A stretch of 64,000 nt of DNA, taken from contig OX104127.1 in assembly GCA_944470555.2 (NCBI GenBank), positions 113,488,741-113,552,740 of the forward strand. The letters run 5' to 3'. The notes below the pieces were generated by a model that saw only the letters and a list, made by a program, of their open reading frames with translations, ran no database searches and was not told the DNA's origin. The position numbers were made by a program, and so were the translations under genes. The number at the start of each line of letters is the position of its first letter. Position 1 is the stretch's first letter. Below are positions 35,011 to 47,539 of this stretch, in pieces. The DNA is from Heterobilharzia americana. Its lineage: Eukaryota; Platyhelminthes; Trematoda; Strigeidida; Schistosomatidae.

Positions 35011-35790
35011 AAATCCAAAACTGAAAGCATGAGATATGTTTAAAGAAAAGGCATTTCCATTCTGTCATTTTGTCGTGATCATATTCCTTCTTTGAACTTT
35101 CTTACTGCCTCAATATCCATCCTACTCGTATTTATTTTCATTCTTCCCACCTCTTAAGATGTTAGATCAAACTTTCCATTACAATTCTGACGATACTTTA
35201 CTCCGATAATTGATTATAGTTATTATTTTTGTTTTTTAACCTAACCGACTGCGTGTTTCAATTATACACATTGCAATTAAGCTATCTCATCCTTACTCTG
35301 TATCCGTATAGGTCACGAAATAAATAACAGTATGTCTCATGCCACTCGCACGGGACGAATCTGTAGTTCTTATATGTTAGGAGAAAAAAATTGTGTGTTA
35401 AGGAAAGTTCTAATTGAAAATGGATCCTCACTATGCCGTATAAAGAAAATATCAAACCGAAACCTCTTGGAAGGATATTCTTTCCATCAACATTGAGACT
35501 AGGATTTACCTGTGATTTCTAACAACTTGAAGGAAGAACTTCCAAATCTGACCACTTCTATAAATGCATATGAATTCATTTACCCTTTTAAAGTCAGGTA
35601 CATAGGTCGTTTGATGTAACTGTCATCCAAAAGGGTTCAGAAGCACTATCCTACATGGTTACAGAGACGTAGCAGTGGATCGATAAGAAGTGCTATAATT
35701 TTACATGGGTCACAGTTTTCAAGAACTTCCTCTTACAAAGTCTTCTGGCATCGGACTAAGGGAAATACCTTCCTTTTGCGCTTAGGGGGG
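35011..35790. other. Spacer between Penelope-like remnants
   Basis: No readable blocks on either strand. It may contain the 3' end of the plus-strand copy and the RT part of the minus-strand copy in unrecognisable form. Confidence 0.35.
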
Positions 35791-36460
35791 ACCATATGGT
35801 CGAGTGATCGAGGAACCTGATGGATGGAGTTTTTTGTACGGTTAGGTGCTAATCGGTGTTTGGTCTTTCATCTTCATCAATGTTTTGAACAATTTCATCG
35901 GTAGAGTCTTTCTGAATTGGCTGTTTCTAGAATTTGTTTCTATCTGACAGAACGAGTGATCGTTTAGCTATATAATCAGATTTGTTCAGAAGCACTATTG
36001 CATTACATTCATCAGGGTATATCATGACCAATTTTTCATTTTTCTGAAAGTCTCTTAGCTGATTCCAATATTCCTATGATGGAATGTGTCGAGTATTGGT
36101 TTTCTGTTTATTTAATCCATACATCAATTTAGAATAGTTGATTTGAAATGGTCAAGGTCAGTAGATGAGCTGGGAACTAGGTCTTTTTGTTGATGAGTTA
36201 ATTTCTCAAACTGTACTTCTGTGTTGTGCTTATCAACTTTGAATGTTGTTTTGCAAAATTTTCTGGCCGAGGGATAAGACCTCCATTTGAATGGAGGATA
36301 GCGATACACTTAAATAGATGAACACAATAGTGAAATAGTCTCACGAGTTATTGACTTCAGACTCTTGTTCAGCTTTATGTTAAAGCTATCTTAACTCCAC
36401 GACCTTAGGATATAGTTTATATAGTTCTAATATTCTCTCCTCTATTGTAATAAGAGAAGT
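35791..36460 (-). pseudogene. Penelope-like element, N-terminal region
   Basis: Minus-strand translation contains a 61-codon frame (36309-36124) and, downstream, NAIVLLNKSDYIAKRSL and VLSDRNKF at about 36013-35935. The latter is the conserved N-terminal PLE block (DKG..VV.NKSDYI.K...ILSD..KF). The copy's upstream end carries the short repeat also found at 2.3 and 53.7 kb. On the minus strand it follows directly after the 3' end of another PLE (36550-37920), so two partial copies stand head-to-tail. Stops interrupt all frames. Confidence 0.55.
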
Positions 36461-36539
36461 AAACGTTTTCATATATCTGGAACAGGTGCAGAACCATTTC
36501 TATCATATTTATTTGGTCAGTTTATTATAAATGTTTTCA

Positions 36540-37930
36540 ATAAACGTTTACACACATTAAAAAAAATACTTATAACAAATTGGTTCTTTCCACAATGCAT
36601 AAATTTGATTCAATAAACAATGATTCGATTATAAATCTCCCTCCACCCAACTAAGCTTTTAATGCTGTCGCTCTATCCCACCCCTATTACATGATTGTGT
36701 GCAGTTCCGTACATAGCTATAGCTTATTCTTATTAACCCTGGTCGATTACTTTGACCTATATATTTAACCTACCAAGGGATATGATAAACTAAATTATTT
36801 TGCTTAATTGGATCATTAAGATCTTGCAACCGACAAAGCTTGTTTCTTAGGAAGTTTGTCGGTTTAAACGCCACTCTGATACTAACCTTATTGAGAATCC
36901 TTCGTACCGCTTCTGAGATGTCATCTTAGTATGGTAACACAGTGGAGGCTTTGAATTCTGAGTAAACCTAGTCACCAATTATTACTACCATTATTACTAT
37001 CATTAGAAGAATTATTATTAATAACACCTGTGCTATCACTACCACTGCCAATATTTTTCTTTTGATTTCTTATGAATTTATTTTATAAATCTAGATGGCT
37101 AGTTGTCGAGATGGAAATATTAGTGATGCAACATGTTTCTTGTCACTGGTTTTCTGTTCTACTAATAAGATATTTTGCCCCATTACTTGGGCATCTAGCT
37201 AAACCTACTTTAGGTTAAATGGGGTGAGATGATACAAATCCTTAGCAGTGATTCGAATGGTAAAGTCACCTATATACACCGGTTTCTAGACTTCCACCTT
37301 GTTTTCATTTAATCTTGCAATCCTATATTGCTAGCTCACCTTCATCGCTTTCCACGTCATGGGCAAATTGGATTGCTATTACTACTGAATATGTGTCAAG
37401 AACATTTGTCATGTCCAAATTTGCATAGTGTAAATGTGTTATCTACATATCGAAACTTTATCTGTTGAGTAGGAGCAAGAATTTGACTTCAGGCTGCTTA
37501 TTTATTTCCTTTTGAAGCTTCAAAACTGTAGATGTCAAGCACAGTCGTACTCATATCATGATTTCCTCGATTGGCATCTCAGTTCGATTTGCAAGCTCTT
37601 TGTAATCTTTAAACTCACTCCTAAGTGCCTCTAAGGCCATATCGATCGGCATGTTCGTGTCAAAGCTAGTTATATCAAAACTAACCATTTTCACACTGTT
37701 ATCGACTTGTTTATTGCCTAACCTATGCTCTAAGTCATAAGAGCTAACAAGTTGAGGTTTTGAGTGGTTTCTAATCAGGTTTAGTACGGCTGCTAAATAT
37801 TTAGACAACTCATAACTCGAAGTGTTTCTGGAATCTACTTTAGGCTTGATGGGATAACATGGCTTATGGATCTTAATAGTACCATAAATTCTACTGGAAT
37901 TATAGGTTTCAAGCAATAAATTAAATCATT
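36540..37930 (-). pseudogene. Penelope-like element, RT domain to C-terminus, decayed
   Basis: A 121-codon minus-strand frame (37916-37551) holds RIYGTIKIHKP, RNTSSYELSKYLAAVLN and VSFDITSFDTNMP, a clear PLE reverse-transcriptase pattern. Further on are KFRYVDNTFTLCK at about 37462-37424 (catalytic YVDD changed to YVDN), then VRRILNKVSIRVAFKPTNF at about 36925-36869 with LRNKL after it, VYHIP, and a shortened KYIGQSNRPGLIRIS for the GIY-YIG core near 36770-36725. The end from 36690 to 36600 matches the PLE ends at 9.6 and 12.9 kb. It is a comparatively long copy but inactive. Confidence 0.8.
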
Positions 37931-40900
37931 TTGACTTGGAATTAAAATCCACTGCAGTGCTCAAGTTTTACTGTAAAGAATGCTTCTGCCTACGTTAGAC
38001 GTGGAGCTATTGCTCTACGTTAATACTTTTTATTTCTTACTTACTCTGAAGAGATTCAAAGATTTTTGTGAACTTTTTTTCTTCTACATCCATTTACTTG
38101 CTTTTTTCGGGTTATTTTATTCATTTAATTAGATTTTAACTATCGTCCATATTTTTCATTGCCTGCTAACTTCGCATACATTGATCTGTCGTTCATCCAC
38201 AGCAGGAATTCGTACTATTGTTGGTGTATATGATATAAACATGTCTTAAGCACTCAAAAAGTTTCCTCGTAAATCCTCCGATACTCAGCCTTTCTCTTAT
38301 CTACCCAGTCGACAATATCTGAGATGATCTAAGGCTATCAATTTGCGTAAAAGTGATTGTATTTATATTCCAGCTGAAATATGGTGTAGCGATACGTTAT
38401 CTACTGTAGACCAACATTATTTTAAATTGTCTTCATACATAATCATGCGTTCGACGGTTTATAAGAACCAAAAAATGTAAACTGAATATAAAACAAAACG
38501 GGATAAGTCTGAAAGCAAATAAATTTTAAATGCTTCAATCGGTCACCTAATAGTTGCCTAAAATGAAGATTGTGTGATCTATAATGAGTAAAAGTAATTA
38601 TGAACACTACTTTATAGTGCCACTTCAAAATTAAGAACAAAACGAGTTAGAAGAAGAAGGGGAGGAAATGAAACACATTGTATAGATGAGTATTTCAATG
38701 GAAAGATTACAATATTTCATCCGTAATGTACAAAGTGTCGTAATTGACATTCTTCTGCATCTGGTCTATTTCCATTTTCTTAGAGTACTACGAAACTTAT
38801 GGCATTAGATAATGATTATTCCAATTCTCACACCGATAAGAAGCTATCAGATAATACATTCTATTCAAACATTTTGTTATTCTACACTCCATTGCAATGT
38901 ATCTTATTTAGTCAAAATATTTCTGAGCACATCATTGACTACCTTAACCGTGAATTCATATTTATCGACCCTTATCAGTTACGTAGTGAGTATTCAGCAG
39001 ATCCGATAAACAATACATAGCATCTGGTTAGCGTGTCACATTAAGCTCACTTTTGTTTAGAAGAGAGAGATTATACTGTCTATTGATCACCTTAGGAATT
39101 GTTTGTTTGCGCAAAAAGACTTTGCAATCTACCAGTAGGTGAATTCAAACGAGTTATTCGTTGTATGTAAGCATAAAAAAGTGAGTCTATAACAAACAAA
39201 TTTAATAATATATGTTAAGGTTTATGGTTTAATCCAGTTTATGCAAAATATAAGACATTTGTTTCTTTTCATAACTTTTAATACTGTAGCTTATTGAAAC
39301 ATATACTTGAGAATTAAAGAAAAATATACAAGCTGTTATAGGTAAAGTAACATATTTACTGCAAATAGGAAACTGTGGATATTTTCGTCTCCACATGCTA
39401 TCAGAATCCTTACGAATATTTCTTTTCCACTTCATTACAGATTTCCAATGTTTTGAAGTTGACGTGTCGATTTTGAAATTGACTGACCTGCCAGTTGCGT
39501 ATGTTACTTACGACGTAACTGATAGAATATTGTCCAAAAAGTATTTTTAAATTGTCTCGACATAGCTAGATAGACGAAGAAGTTTGCTGGATATGATAGG
39601 ATGACAAGGAAGTTGCAAATTTCTACTATCTGAAAAAGATAATAATTAAGGGACAAGTGAAGATAATATCTTTAAATTATATCCTGTTTTCAACGCAAAT
39701 ATTCTTTGAACATGAAGTTGCAGGATAAAAACACTGTGAATCTCTTAGTGCCACATTTTGATAACCTAATTTTGAAGATTATTTCGGTACTGTCCTCAGA
39801 AAAAAATTTACCGGTATCCTGAGAGTGACTACTTCGTTTTTTTATGACTGTTTACCACTTTTTCTTTTGTTTTCAAACACTTCCAAGAGACTGATTTCTA
39901 AAAAGCTAGGTTTGTCAGCGTTGAGCTATCCAGCGACCAAAAGCAATACTACTAAAAAGTTAATAAAGCTTGAAAACCCTATCGTTTATGCACTGTATGC
40001 TAAAGTATCACATGGAAGCTCTGATTCATCGATGATGATGACTAAAAGCATGAAACTGATTATTTTTCCAAACAAAACTCCAGAAACATCACTATTTGTA
40101 CATGGCTTCGTTTATTTTCGTCATACTTTACGTACAGAACATTTTGTCTACAAATCTCTGGTGGTCTTTTGATAAGTTCATCTCTGCTTATCAGTACCAT
40201 ATGCGTTTCAATAAAAAGATGTAAAACCATTAGGGCACTTTATTGATAAATAATGGGCATGTCCTATATATAATCATCTACGATGTAGCTTTTTACGCCA
40301 ACATCTGTTTAAACCAAGCAATACATTGAAACTACGGTATATATTTTTGATATGCAAATGGTAGGAAACTGATTAGGTCGAGAATATACAAATCATTTAG
40401 TATTAGTTTTGGAGAATCATGCACTTTAATGATTCTGATCACCTGATACGAAACATTTAACAAGTTATCGTAATCTTGTATTGGATGTGCTACCATACGA
40501 CAGATCGTTATATCATCCCAATCACAGAAGCCTAGAATATTAGATCCCATTCTAACCAATCAAAATCAATTCCGCAGAGCATTAAATCGTTATATGTAGT
40601 GAACTTTATATTTTATAATTCTACTGCTTTGTTTTTATAATGGTTTGGGTAATGATCTGTTAGCTCCCATATTTCAGAGTATGATAGCTCTTGGTTAGAA
40701 TAAAAAACAGATAACTAGTTTTACATTTTGGTGATAAGTTGATCTTTGTAAATTAAGCCTGTTTGGAACTTCGGTTCATCACGCACCTTTACAAAAATTT
40801 CAGCTGAAGTTAGTTCGAGGTGAACTTCTATAGTATTCAGGAGGAAACTAGTGAAGGTAGTTTGAGCCTCCTCTGATTCAGATGTAAATAGTGACTGAAA

Positions 40901-41670
40901 ACAGTATACAGCTTTTATATCGAGTGTTTATCAATAAAACAGCTGCGAGTTCATACGCTGAGAGTGAATCATAACTTTATTTTTAAAAATTTCTTTTCTT
41001 TAAAGTACTAGGTATAAAAAAAGCTGCTAGAGTGAAGACAAACTTGGATAATGAGTTCAAAACGATAAAAAATCTTCCAAATGTTCTTAACTTTTCACTG
41101 ATAAGCCAATCACTTTCTAGTATGTTGATAGCGATGTTGATAGTCTTTCAAATATTGTGATCAGCTAAAAGAATTGAAAGATATGCACGATTTATATCCG
41201 TCGATGGTCTACTTATTTCTCTGTAATGCTTAAGCTGTTTTTGAGTAAAGTTTAAATGGACTGAAATAATTAGATGCACAAAGCTGTGGCTATTTTTTGA
41301 TCAATCCATAAAATATTGTCTTGGGAGGGAAAATGATTTATCAATTTTAAGCACATTAGATGGAAGGTGAGATGCATGATGTATCACTTAGGAGAATGAC
41401 AGTAAGATATTGAGTCGAAATAACTTGAAAATGTATTCATGTAGTGAAGATCCAGTGATAGACATGTCAAACATTTTATCCTGATGAGTGCGAATAAAAA
41501 TTTTTAAAGCACAAAACAAAGAAATTGTTTATACTTTGTAGGCAAGGAAGTGATACATCTTAGTTAAAAGGTGTCCTTTCATAACTGAGTACACAAAATG
41601 TAAAAAAGATTATCTTGTTTCATTGACTAGTCACTACAGACTACGCAATTTCGTGTTGTTTAGCCATGAG
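37931..41670. other. AT-rich stretch without supported genes
   Basis: It includes a repeat copy at 38650-38765 (see 33.3 kb). A 115-codon plus-strand frame from an alternative start (39825-40172) has no motif, no splice context and no neighbour to support it; I treat it as chance. Confidence 0.45.
38650..38765 (+). repeat. Dispersed repeat, copy 2 (partner at 33.3 kb)
   Basis: Shares the words listed for 33325-33425. The family is unknown. Confidence 0.5.
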
Positions 41671-41689
41671 TGCTTATTGAACTCCATAA

Positions 41690-41890
41690 GTAAATTTCGG
41701 TCGTGATTTGTGTAGCTCGGTGGTAAGGTCCCTGATTGTAGAACTGAGTGATACCAGTTCAAATTTTCTAAAAGATATAAGTCCCCTTAAGTATTCAGAT
41801 AGGCTTTTATGATGGGTACCACCAAGCACGAAATCTGGGTCTTGTATTTTGCGACTGCGCTTTTCTGTATGACTGTATGACTTAATTAGA
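41690..41890 (+). mobile_element. Possible tRNA-derived SINE, degenerate
   Basis: TAGCTCGGTGGTAAGG at 41715-41730 resembles an RNA polymerase III A box, and AGTTCAAATTTTC near 41757 resembles a B box, at roughly tRNA spacing. About 60 bases later TTATGATGGG...GCACGAAATCTGGGTC has a loose likeness to a hammerhead core, but stem II cannot be paired convincingly. Low confidence. Confidence 0.35.
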
Positions 41891-41969
41891 TACATGTTGC
41901 AGAATTTAAGAAATTTTGCTGTGCCATAAAGTTTTTGCCACAACTTCCCATTTATAGCCACTATCAAGG

Positions 41970-44900
41970 AAGCTTTAAATTGTTCCTGAATTTCCTTACT
42001 TTTATCACTAGTGAAACTTTGCAGACACCTTCAATATTTGATGAAGTAATTATGCTGAATATGTTAGGCGTACTGTTGATTCAAGAAGACTAGATTTAAC
42101 AGATAAGTTATTCCACGACTTAGCTATATTAGGCTTCTATAACTAGAAAGTCAGAACACAGAAATCCAGCCAGGCATATCATGACAGACTCTATCAAGTT
42201 ATGTTATCTCCCAAAAAGCTCATTAATTGTTACAAACCGTACTCATCTGAGGGGACCAAACGACCGACCATAATTTCCCGGTAACATGCTAAATGAAGTT
42301 TAATTAATATTCTTTTGCGAAAAATGCAGTCGAAGATAAAAACACTACTTATTATACTTATGATAATTGACAGAGATTATTTAGTAATAGCAAAGAATAT
42401 TCTATTGATTAATGTTCACCCAGAATCACTTTCTGTTATAAAAACAAGTAAGAAGTAACAAGATTATATTCGTAGGAAGACATAAATCTGAATTCGGCAT
42501 TGTTTATATTGTTTATTAATTGAGCAACCGTTTAAAAGTATATATGTCGAGAAGTAGACAGCAATTTTATAACAGATATAATATCTTTATGAACTCTAGA
42601 CAAATATCCACCTTAGAAAAATGTAAACAATAATCCTTTTTACTCTAGATCAATACTTTTGCCTAAACTGTTCACCTAAATCTAATGTAATTATTGGTTG
42701 AAATTTTGTTTCAAAAACACCTAATAACTAAAATAAATAGAATCATATAAGGAAATGTTTTAGGTCAGAAGTTAACAGAGCGGTTTTCATTTTGACGTAG
42801 TCGCTCCTGTTTTCTTAAACTACGTTTCTTCTTAATTTTCCAGTTTTGGAGAGTGACAGTTCCAAGTTAACGGTGTATAATAAAGTATAATAGTTGGATA
42901 ATATATGTTAAATAGTTTCAAAGCATATATTCATTTGGTGACCACATTTGATAAAAGTTTCTCGTAATGCTCAAAAATGAGTGATCGTTTACTAGTATTT
43001 AGACTTGATACATCTATACAGAATGGTCGTTACAAAGCCAATAGCTAGTCATTAAACCTATTTACATGTTTATTTTAATATTATCTAATAATAACTTTAA
43101 GTAAACTTTACAACTATTACAGAAAATAAAGTAAACTGTATCTCATTCCCCTAAATTATTGTGTCGCAAAGTCAGTCTGTAGTGTTCATATCCATAATAA
43201 TTTGATTGCAGTATTTCAGCTTCTGATCAGAGTCAGTCAGACAACACTTTTGATGTGCTGTCTGGAACGACTGAGATTACTGTCTGTTATTTCAATAATA
43301 TCGACCTTGCTGGAAGGTACAATGGAGTGGAGCCAGTCATATGAAATTTTTCATGTCGTCCATTAGTATATATATATATATATATATTGTGGAGCTATTG
43401 TGTTGAACATTATCTTATTAGTATCTACAGACCATGTTGTATCAACTTAATGTTCTTATTTTTCTTCTAATTATCCTGAGACTACATATTCTGGTCTCAT
43501 TCACTTTTGTTGTTTGTTTTTCTTGACGACCTGGCATATTTCTCGGTTTTGGTGCACAATACTACTGTGAATAGACATTTAATGGTACTTTGATGTTAAA
43601 ACACACAAAAACCAACAGTCTTGCTGCAAATGAGAGAAGATATACGTGGCATAGTTGAATGCGCCGACAAAACATTTCCGGAAGTTCAAGTTATTTTGAT
43701 ATGTCCTGCCTGTGAAATGAGGACTATTTTAAAGGTCACCCTTTTAAATGCTAAAATAACCAATCAGGTTACTTCTTTTCAGCTGGAAAGGCAGATTCTT
43801 ATAAAATACAAAAGTCTAATTGGCTATTTCCATTGTTGCTAGGGTGACCTCTAAAGTCACTCTGGGACGATAGGGAAATGTGAGGATAAAGTTCAGGCCT
43901 TAGTTACACGAGCATATGCCATTGGATAAGTGACTTTAAAGCTATTCAAAATGAGGTAAAGACTAGAAGACAGACTAAAAACTACCAAGCCTGTTCATTT
44001 TTACAAATTAAAAATAGGATAACAAAAGTGATTTTGATCAATTAGATCTCTCTGTTTGGGCTTGAAATGTAGTTTTTCATAGATAACAAGCCTAAATAGC
44101 TATTCCATTGGTTGCTAGAGTGAAATTCAGAGTAGTGAAACATGGATTACTAACCAAGTGAATACTAAAACAGCCAAATAGATGTTTTATTTTGCGTGGT
44201 TGATGACTTCAGTAATTGCTGAGGTGGCTTTCAGAGTAATCCTGTACTTTACTTATACCAGAGATCAGTGATTTTTATTCACCATTTTAATCCGAAATTT
44301 AGAGCTTCCCCTGTGTATAATATATTGAGATCAACATAGCAGTATACACACGGAAAACAAACCTAGTGAAGGTGCAATTCAAACTGATAACTCATCTATC
44401 GAGTATTGAAGTAAGGTTAGCATTCCTTCACGCAATATACCTTCTCAGCTAATTCTGATCCACCAACAAAGCTGTGTCTCAACTTCACTTACTAAATATT
44501 CCTGTGCCAAAAATAATCAAATGCATCATGTCTTGCAAATGTTTGAGACTCAAAAACTCAAACTGTGGAAAAAATCATTAATCAAAATATTTTGAAGGAA
44601 AATGACCCATGTCACCAAATAAGCCTATTTTATTAACAAAAGAAACACATGGGACTTAAAAGTTCATAACTTCGTCTGAATTGAGAACGCTAACTTCTGT
44701 TTGCTCAAGAATACCAAGAAGGATTTGCTTTATATTTCAGAAGTTAATGGAATTGAACAACCAACACACTTGGAATTATTAAATACTTTTTCCTCAGAAT
44801 GGCTTCACATAGAAATGATTGGATGAACAAACAAAGAAACTACGTCGTATACTCAAAGTACACTGAGTATTTTGAAAGATTACCTGTTCATAAAAATGTT

Positions 44901-47275
44901 CTTAGGGAAAATTGCAGAATATAAAAGTAATTAAATAAGTTTTACTGATAAAGGATATAAATTCAAATTATTGAAGGTAGTTTTTACAGAGACTTCTGAC
45001 TTCATAGTATTTGTTCTTCTGATTATATTATTCTAGTACAGGGGAGAATATTCAGTCTATTCAGTTCGGATGATATTCTGTGTGTCATATGGTAAGTGAT
45101 TGCGATGGAACTTCGGGTTTGCAAAGCTTGTGGGTTCACCTCTTTTGACAATAACGATGGAATTATGACTTCCCATGGTACAGTCTGATAGGAGTGAGCA
45201 TGCAATCAACTCTATGCCTGATTCTGAGTATATATTATTGTACACTTTAAGAAAACTTTACTACATTTCGAAATCCAAACAATACTTAGGGATAAAGCTA
45301 AAATCATATAAGTTTCTTTTTATGCACCGTATTTTAAGTAAACGCTGGTTTCAAATAAGCTGAATCACCCACCTGTTATTATCTAACCTACTTTGACATC
45401 CTACATCAAACTTCACAGCAACATAACCTATGCACTGGGGATGAAACTATGACGAATCAGTGTATATGTTTAAAGTGAAGCTCTTAACGGAGAGTTGAGC
45501 CCGGTGTTTTACTCACCCGATCATGTGCATGAACCTCTGGAATTCAACTAGTGATCATCGTAGCCAAAGATAGCTTCCTAAACAAATATAAATATAGAAA
45601 CGTGTTTGGTATTCATATGGCTCATCATCCTGATGCTCAGATATAAATCGTTTCCATTACTTCAGAAAGCAATTGATATAATGCAAAGTTTGAATGGCCC
45701 ATTATTTCGATTATGTACTCAAAATATGAAAATAAACTCAAGGTAAACGACTTAAATGAACTTAAAATACATTCATGCAATATCGTTTTACATACTGAAC
45801 AGAATTAAAGAATATTCATGAAGTAGTTTTTTAGGTGTAAGAAGTGGAAAAGTTGACGTATAATAACTGCACAAATTCAGCAAAGTGAAGAGTAATGCTT
45901 TAAAATTAAATAAACAGATGATAATATTCCTGTCACTGAACTGTTTTAAGCTATTAAGTGTGAAGAAAGATTTACAACTAAAATCTTGATTCATATGGGA
46001 GGAAAGATATGATTTTGTGCAGTACAACTCAAGATTTGAAGGAATTTCATTTCGAAGGAATTTTGTCGACCTGTCATGAAAGGTTTAAACAAACGGCATA
46101 TTCGATGTTTCGTATAACAATTTCGTCTTATGGTTTTTCTGTTATGAGCCTTGAGTATGTGACAGAGTACAAATATGCTATAAGGAAAGCCATTTCAAGT
46201 AATCACTAAAGGAGCGTTCTTAAATAGACGCTGGCTAATAAAGCTCGCTGATTTTCTCAATTGGATTTAACTTGTCTTATCCTCTTCTCTTAATTCTACT
46301 GTTGGTAGTAACCCTCTATAACACTAATTATCTTCTACCTCCGGTAATAGTTGTTAAGGCTTGGGAATCCTAAAATTTACTTTTTGACGTATTTGTACTG
46401 ACAATGAATTTTCTATGCTTGCTGTAAATTACTTAGCCACACAGATATCCTTATTAGAATCACAGTTTTAATGAAAATACTATAAAATTGTGTTTATCAC
46501 TTGTTCATCTTGTCATCTGATATTGAGTTATTACAGTTAAACCCTTACAATTGTGTTTAACTTTAATTAGGAGCTGGTAAAGCAGAGACACTTTTGTAGA
46601 CAAACGAGCATAAAATTGAAGTTTGGAAAAAAATTCTCTTGTTGTATTGTCTCATAAAGTTTATGTATTCCCGTTGACATCTATGCTGTCATAGATAACG
46701 ACAAATGAATGAAAATTTAGCTACCTAATCCTCATATTTCTATCTAATGGGTTTATTTCACTGATTAATGCAATTCTGTTGTCATAGAGAGAGATTACAC
46801 CGATGACTGAAACCAATAGAATGTTCTACTTTTGGACGTACAAAAATACAAGCTAAAAATCTCTAAAATATGGGATTTACCATCAAAATCAACAGACAAC
46901 TTAGCTAGGAAATAATTTTGTGTTAATTTTGATCAAGAAAGATTAATGATTTTTGAGCAGTAGTACTTGTATACTGAAAGTAAATTACTGATGGCGTGTG
47001 AACATAGTACTAGTAACTGGCAGTTTTAATGTTGGTGTCGTAATGTTAATTTGAGTAAAGAAGTATTCCATAGCGTAGTCAGATTCATTGCTTTCTAGCA
47101 CAGTGAATAACCAAACTTGTTTACTGCCTACACTATAGAAAGATAAGCTTATGGAAATTCCGGAAAATATCAGACTTTTAGAGCAGAACATCGTACTGTT
47201 ATGCATACTGTCATAAATGTACTGGTATAGAACAACTTCGTACCATTATATTTTTTCTGGGATTTAAACAAATGC
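41970..47275. other. AT-rich stretch without supported genes
   Basis: No exon or RT remnant read. A (TA)10 run lies at 43367-43387. A tRNA-like pattern near 45090-45150 (GGTAAGTGATTGCGATGG, later GTGGGTTCACCTC) may be another SINE but is not strong enough to list separately. Confidence 0.45.
43367..43387. repeat. (TA)n microsatellite, 21 bases
   Basis: Alternating TA run. Confidence 0.9.
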
Positions 47276-47279
47276 ATAA

Positions 47280-47525
47280 ACATAACAGTTACTTCGAATG
47301 TATGGCAAGTCGTGACATGAAAATTAAATATCATTTTGGAGTTATAAGCATCTTGGTAACTAGCAATGGAATCCAGTATGCGTATTTCGTCCCATTTGTG
47401 ACTCGTCAACTCATATGCCTGCACCCAATGAATCATGTTGTTCCAACTGAGACTCAAACCTCATACCCATCACTTCAAACTCCAAAGCGTCATCCATTAG
47501 GCCACTTGGGCGCGTTAGCCACTTC
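47280..47525 (-). mobile_element. Sm-alpha-like hammerhead SINE, second family
   Basis: In minus-strand order: A-box-like AAGTGGCCTAATGGATGACGC (about 47508-47488), B-box-like GGTTTGAGTCTC (47460-47449), a spacer, then a hammerhead with AAAT stem-II loop followed by TGGATTCCATTGCTAG. The AAAT loop and the TGGATTCCA.TGCTAG sequence after the cleavage site are what I recall of the classical Schistosoma Sm-alpha unit. They differ from the CATACTA-loop family elsewhere in the window. The overlapping 95-codon minus-strand frame is therefore not a gene. Confidence 0.65.
47361..47420 (-). ncRNA. Degenerate hammerhead ribozyme, Sm-alpha-like
   Basis: Minus strand: TTGACGAG (consensus CUGANGAG with the first C changed), TCAC-AAAT-GGGAC as stem II with one mismatch, intact GAAA, then a shortened stem III and TAC where GTC is expected at the cleavage site. 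The changes at the core C and at the cleavage triplet should abolish cleavage. Confidence 0.6.
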
Positions 47526-47539
47526 CAACTCAAAGGTTA

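Noticed and set aside
38443..38640. Minus-strand frame with a hydrophobic stretch and HFRQLL, considered as the GPCR's last exon
   Set aside because: It lacks an NPxxY-like motif and a matching phase-0 acceptor, and lies 17 kb away; the FRQ word is likely chance.
39825..40172. 115-codon plus-strand frame
   Set aside because: No motif, no splice sites or neighbour to support it, and a length that can arise by chance in this composition.
45080..45200. tRNA-like words (GGTAAGTGATTGCG and GTGGGTTCACC)
   Set aside because: No cloverleaf could be folded and no ribozyme or tail follows; at most a worn SINE head.
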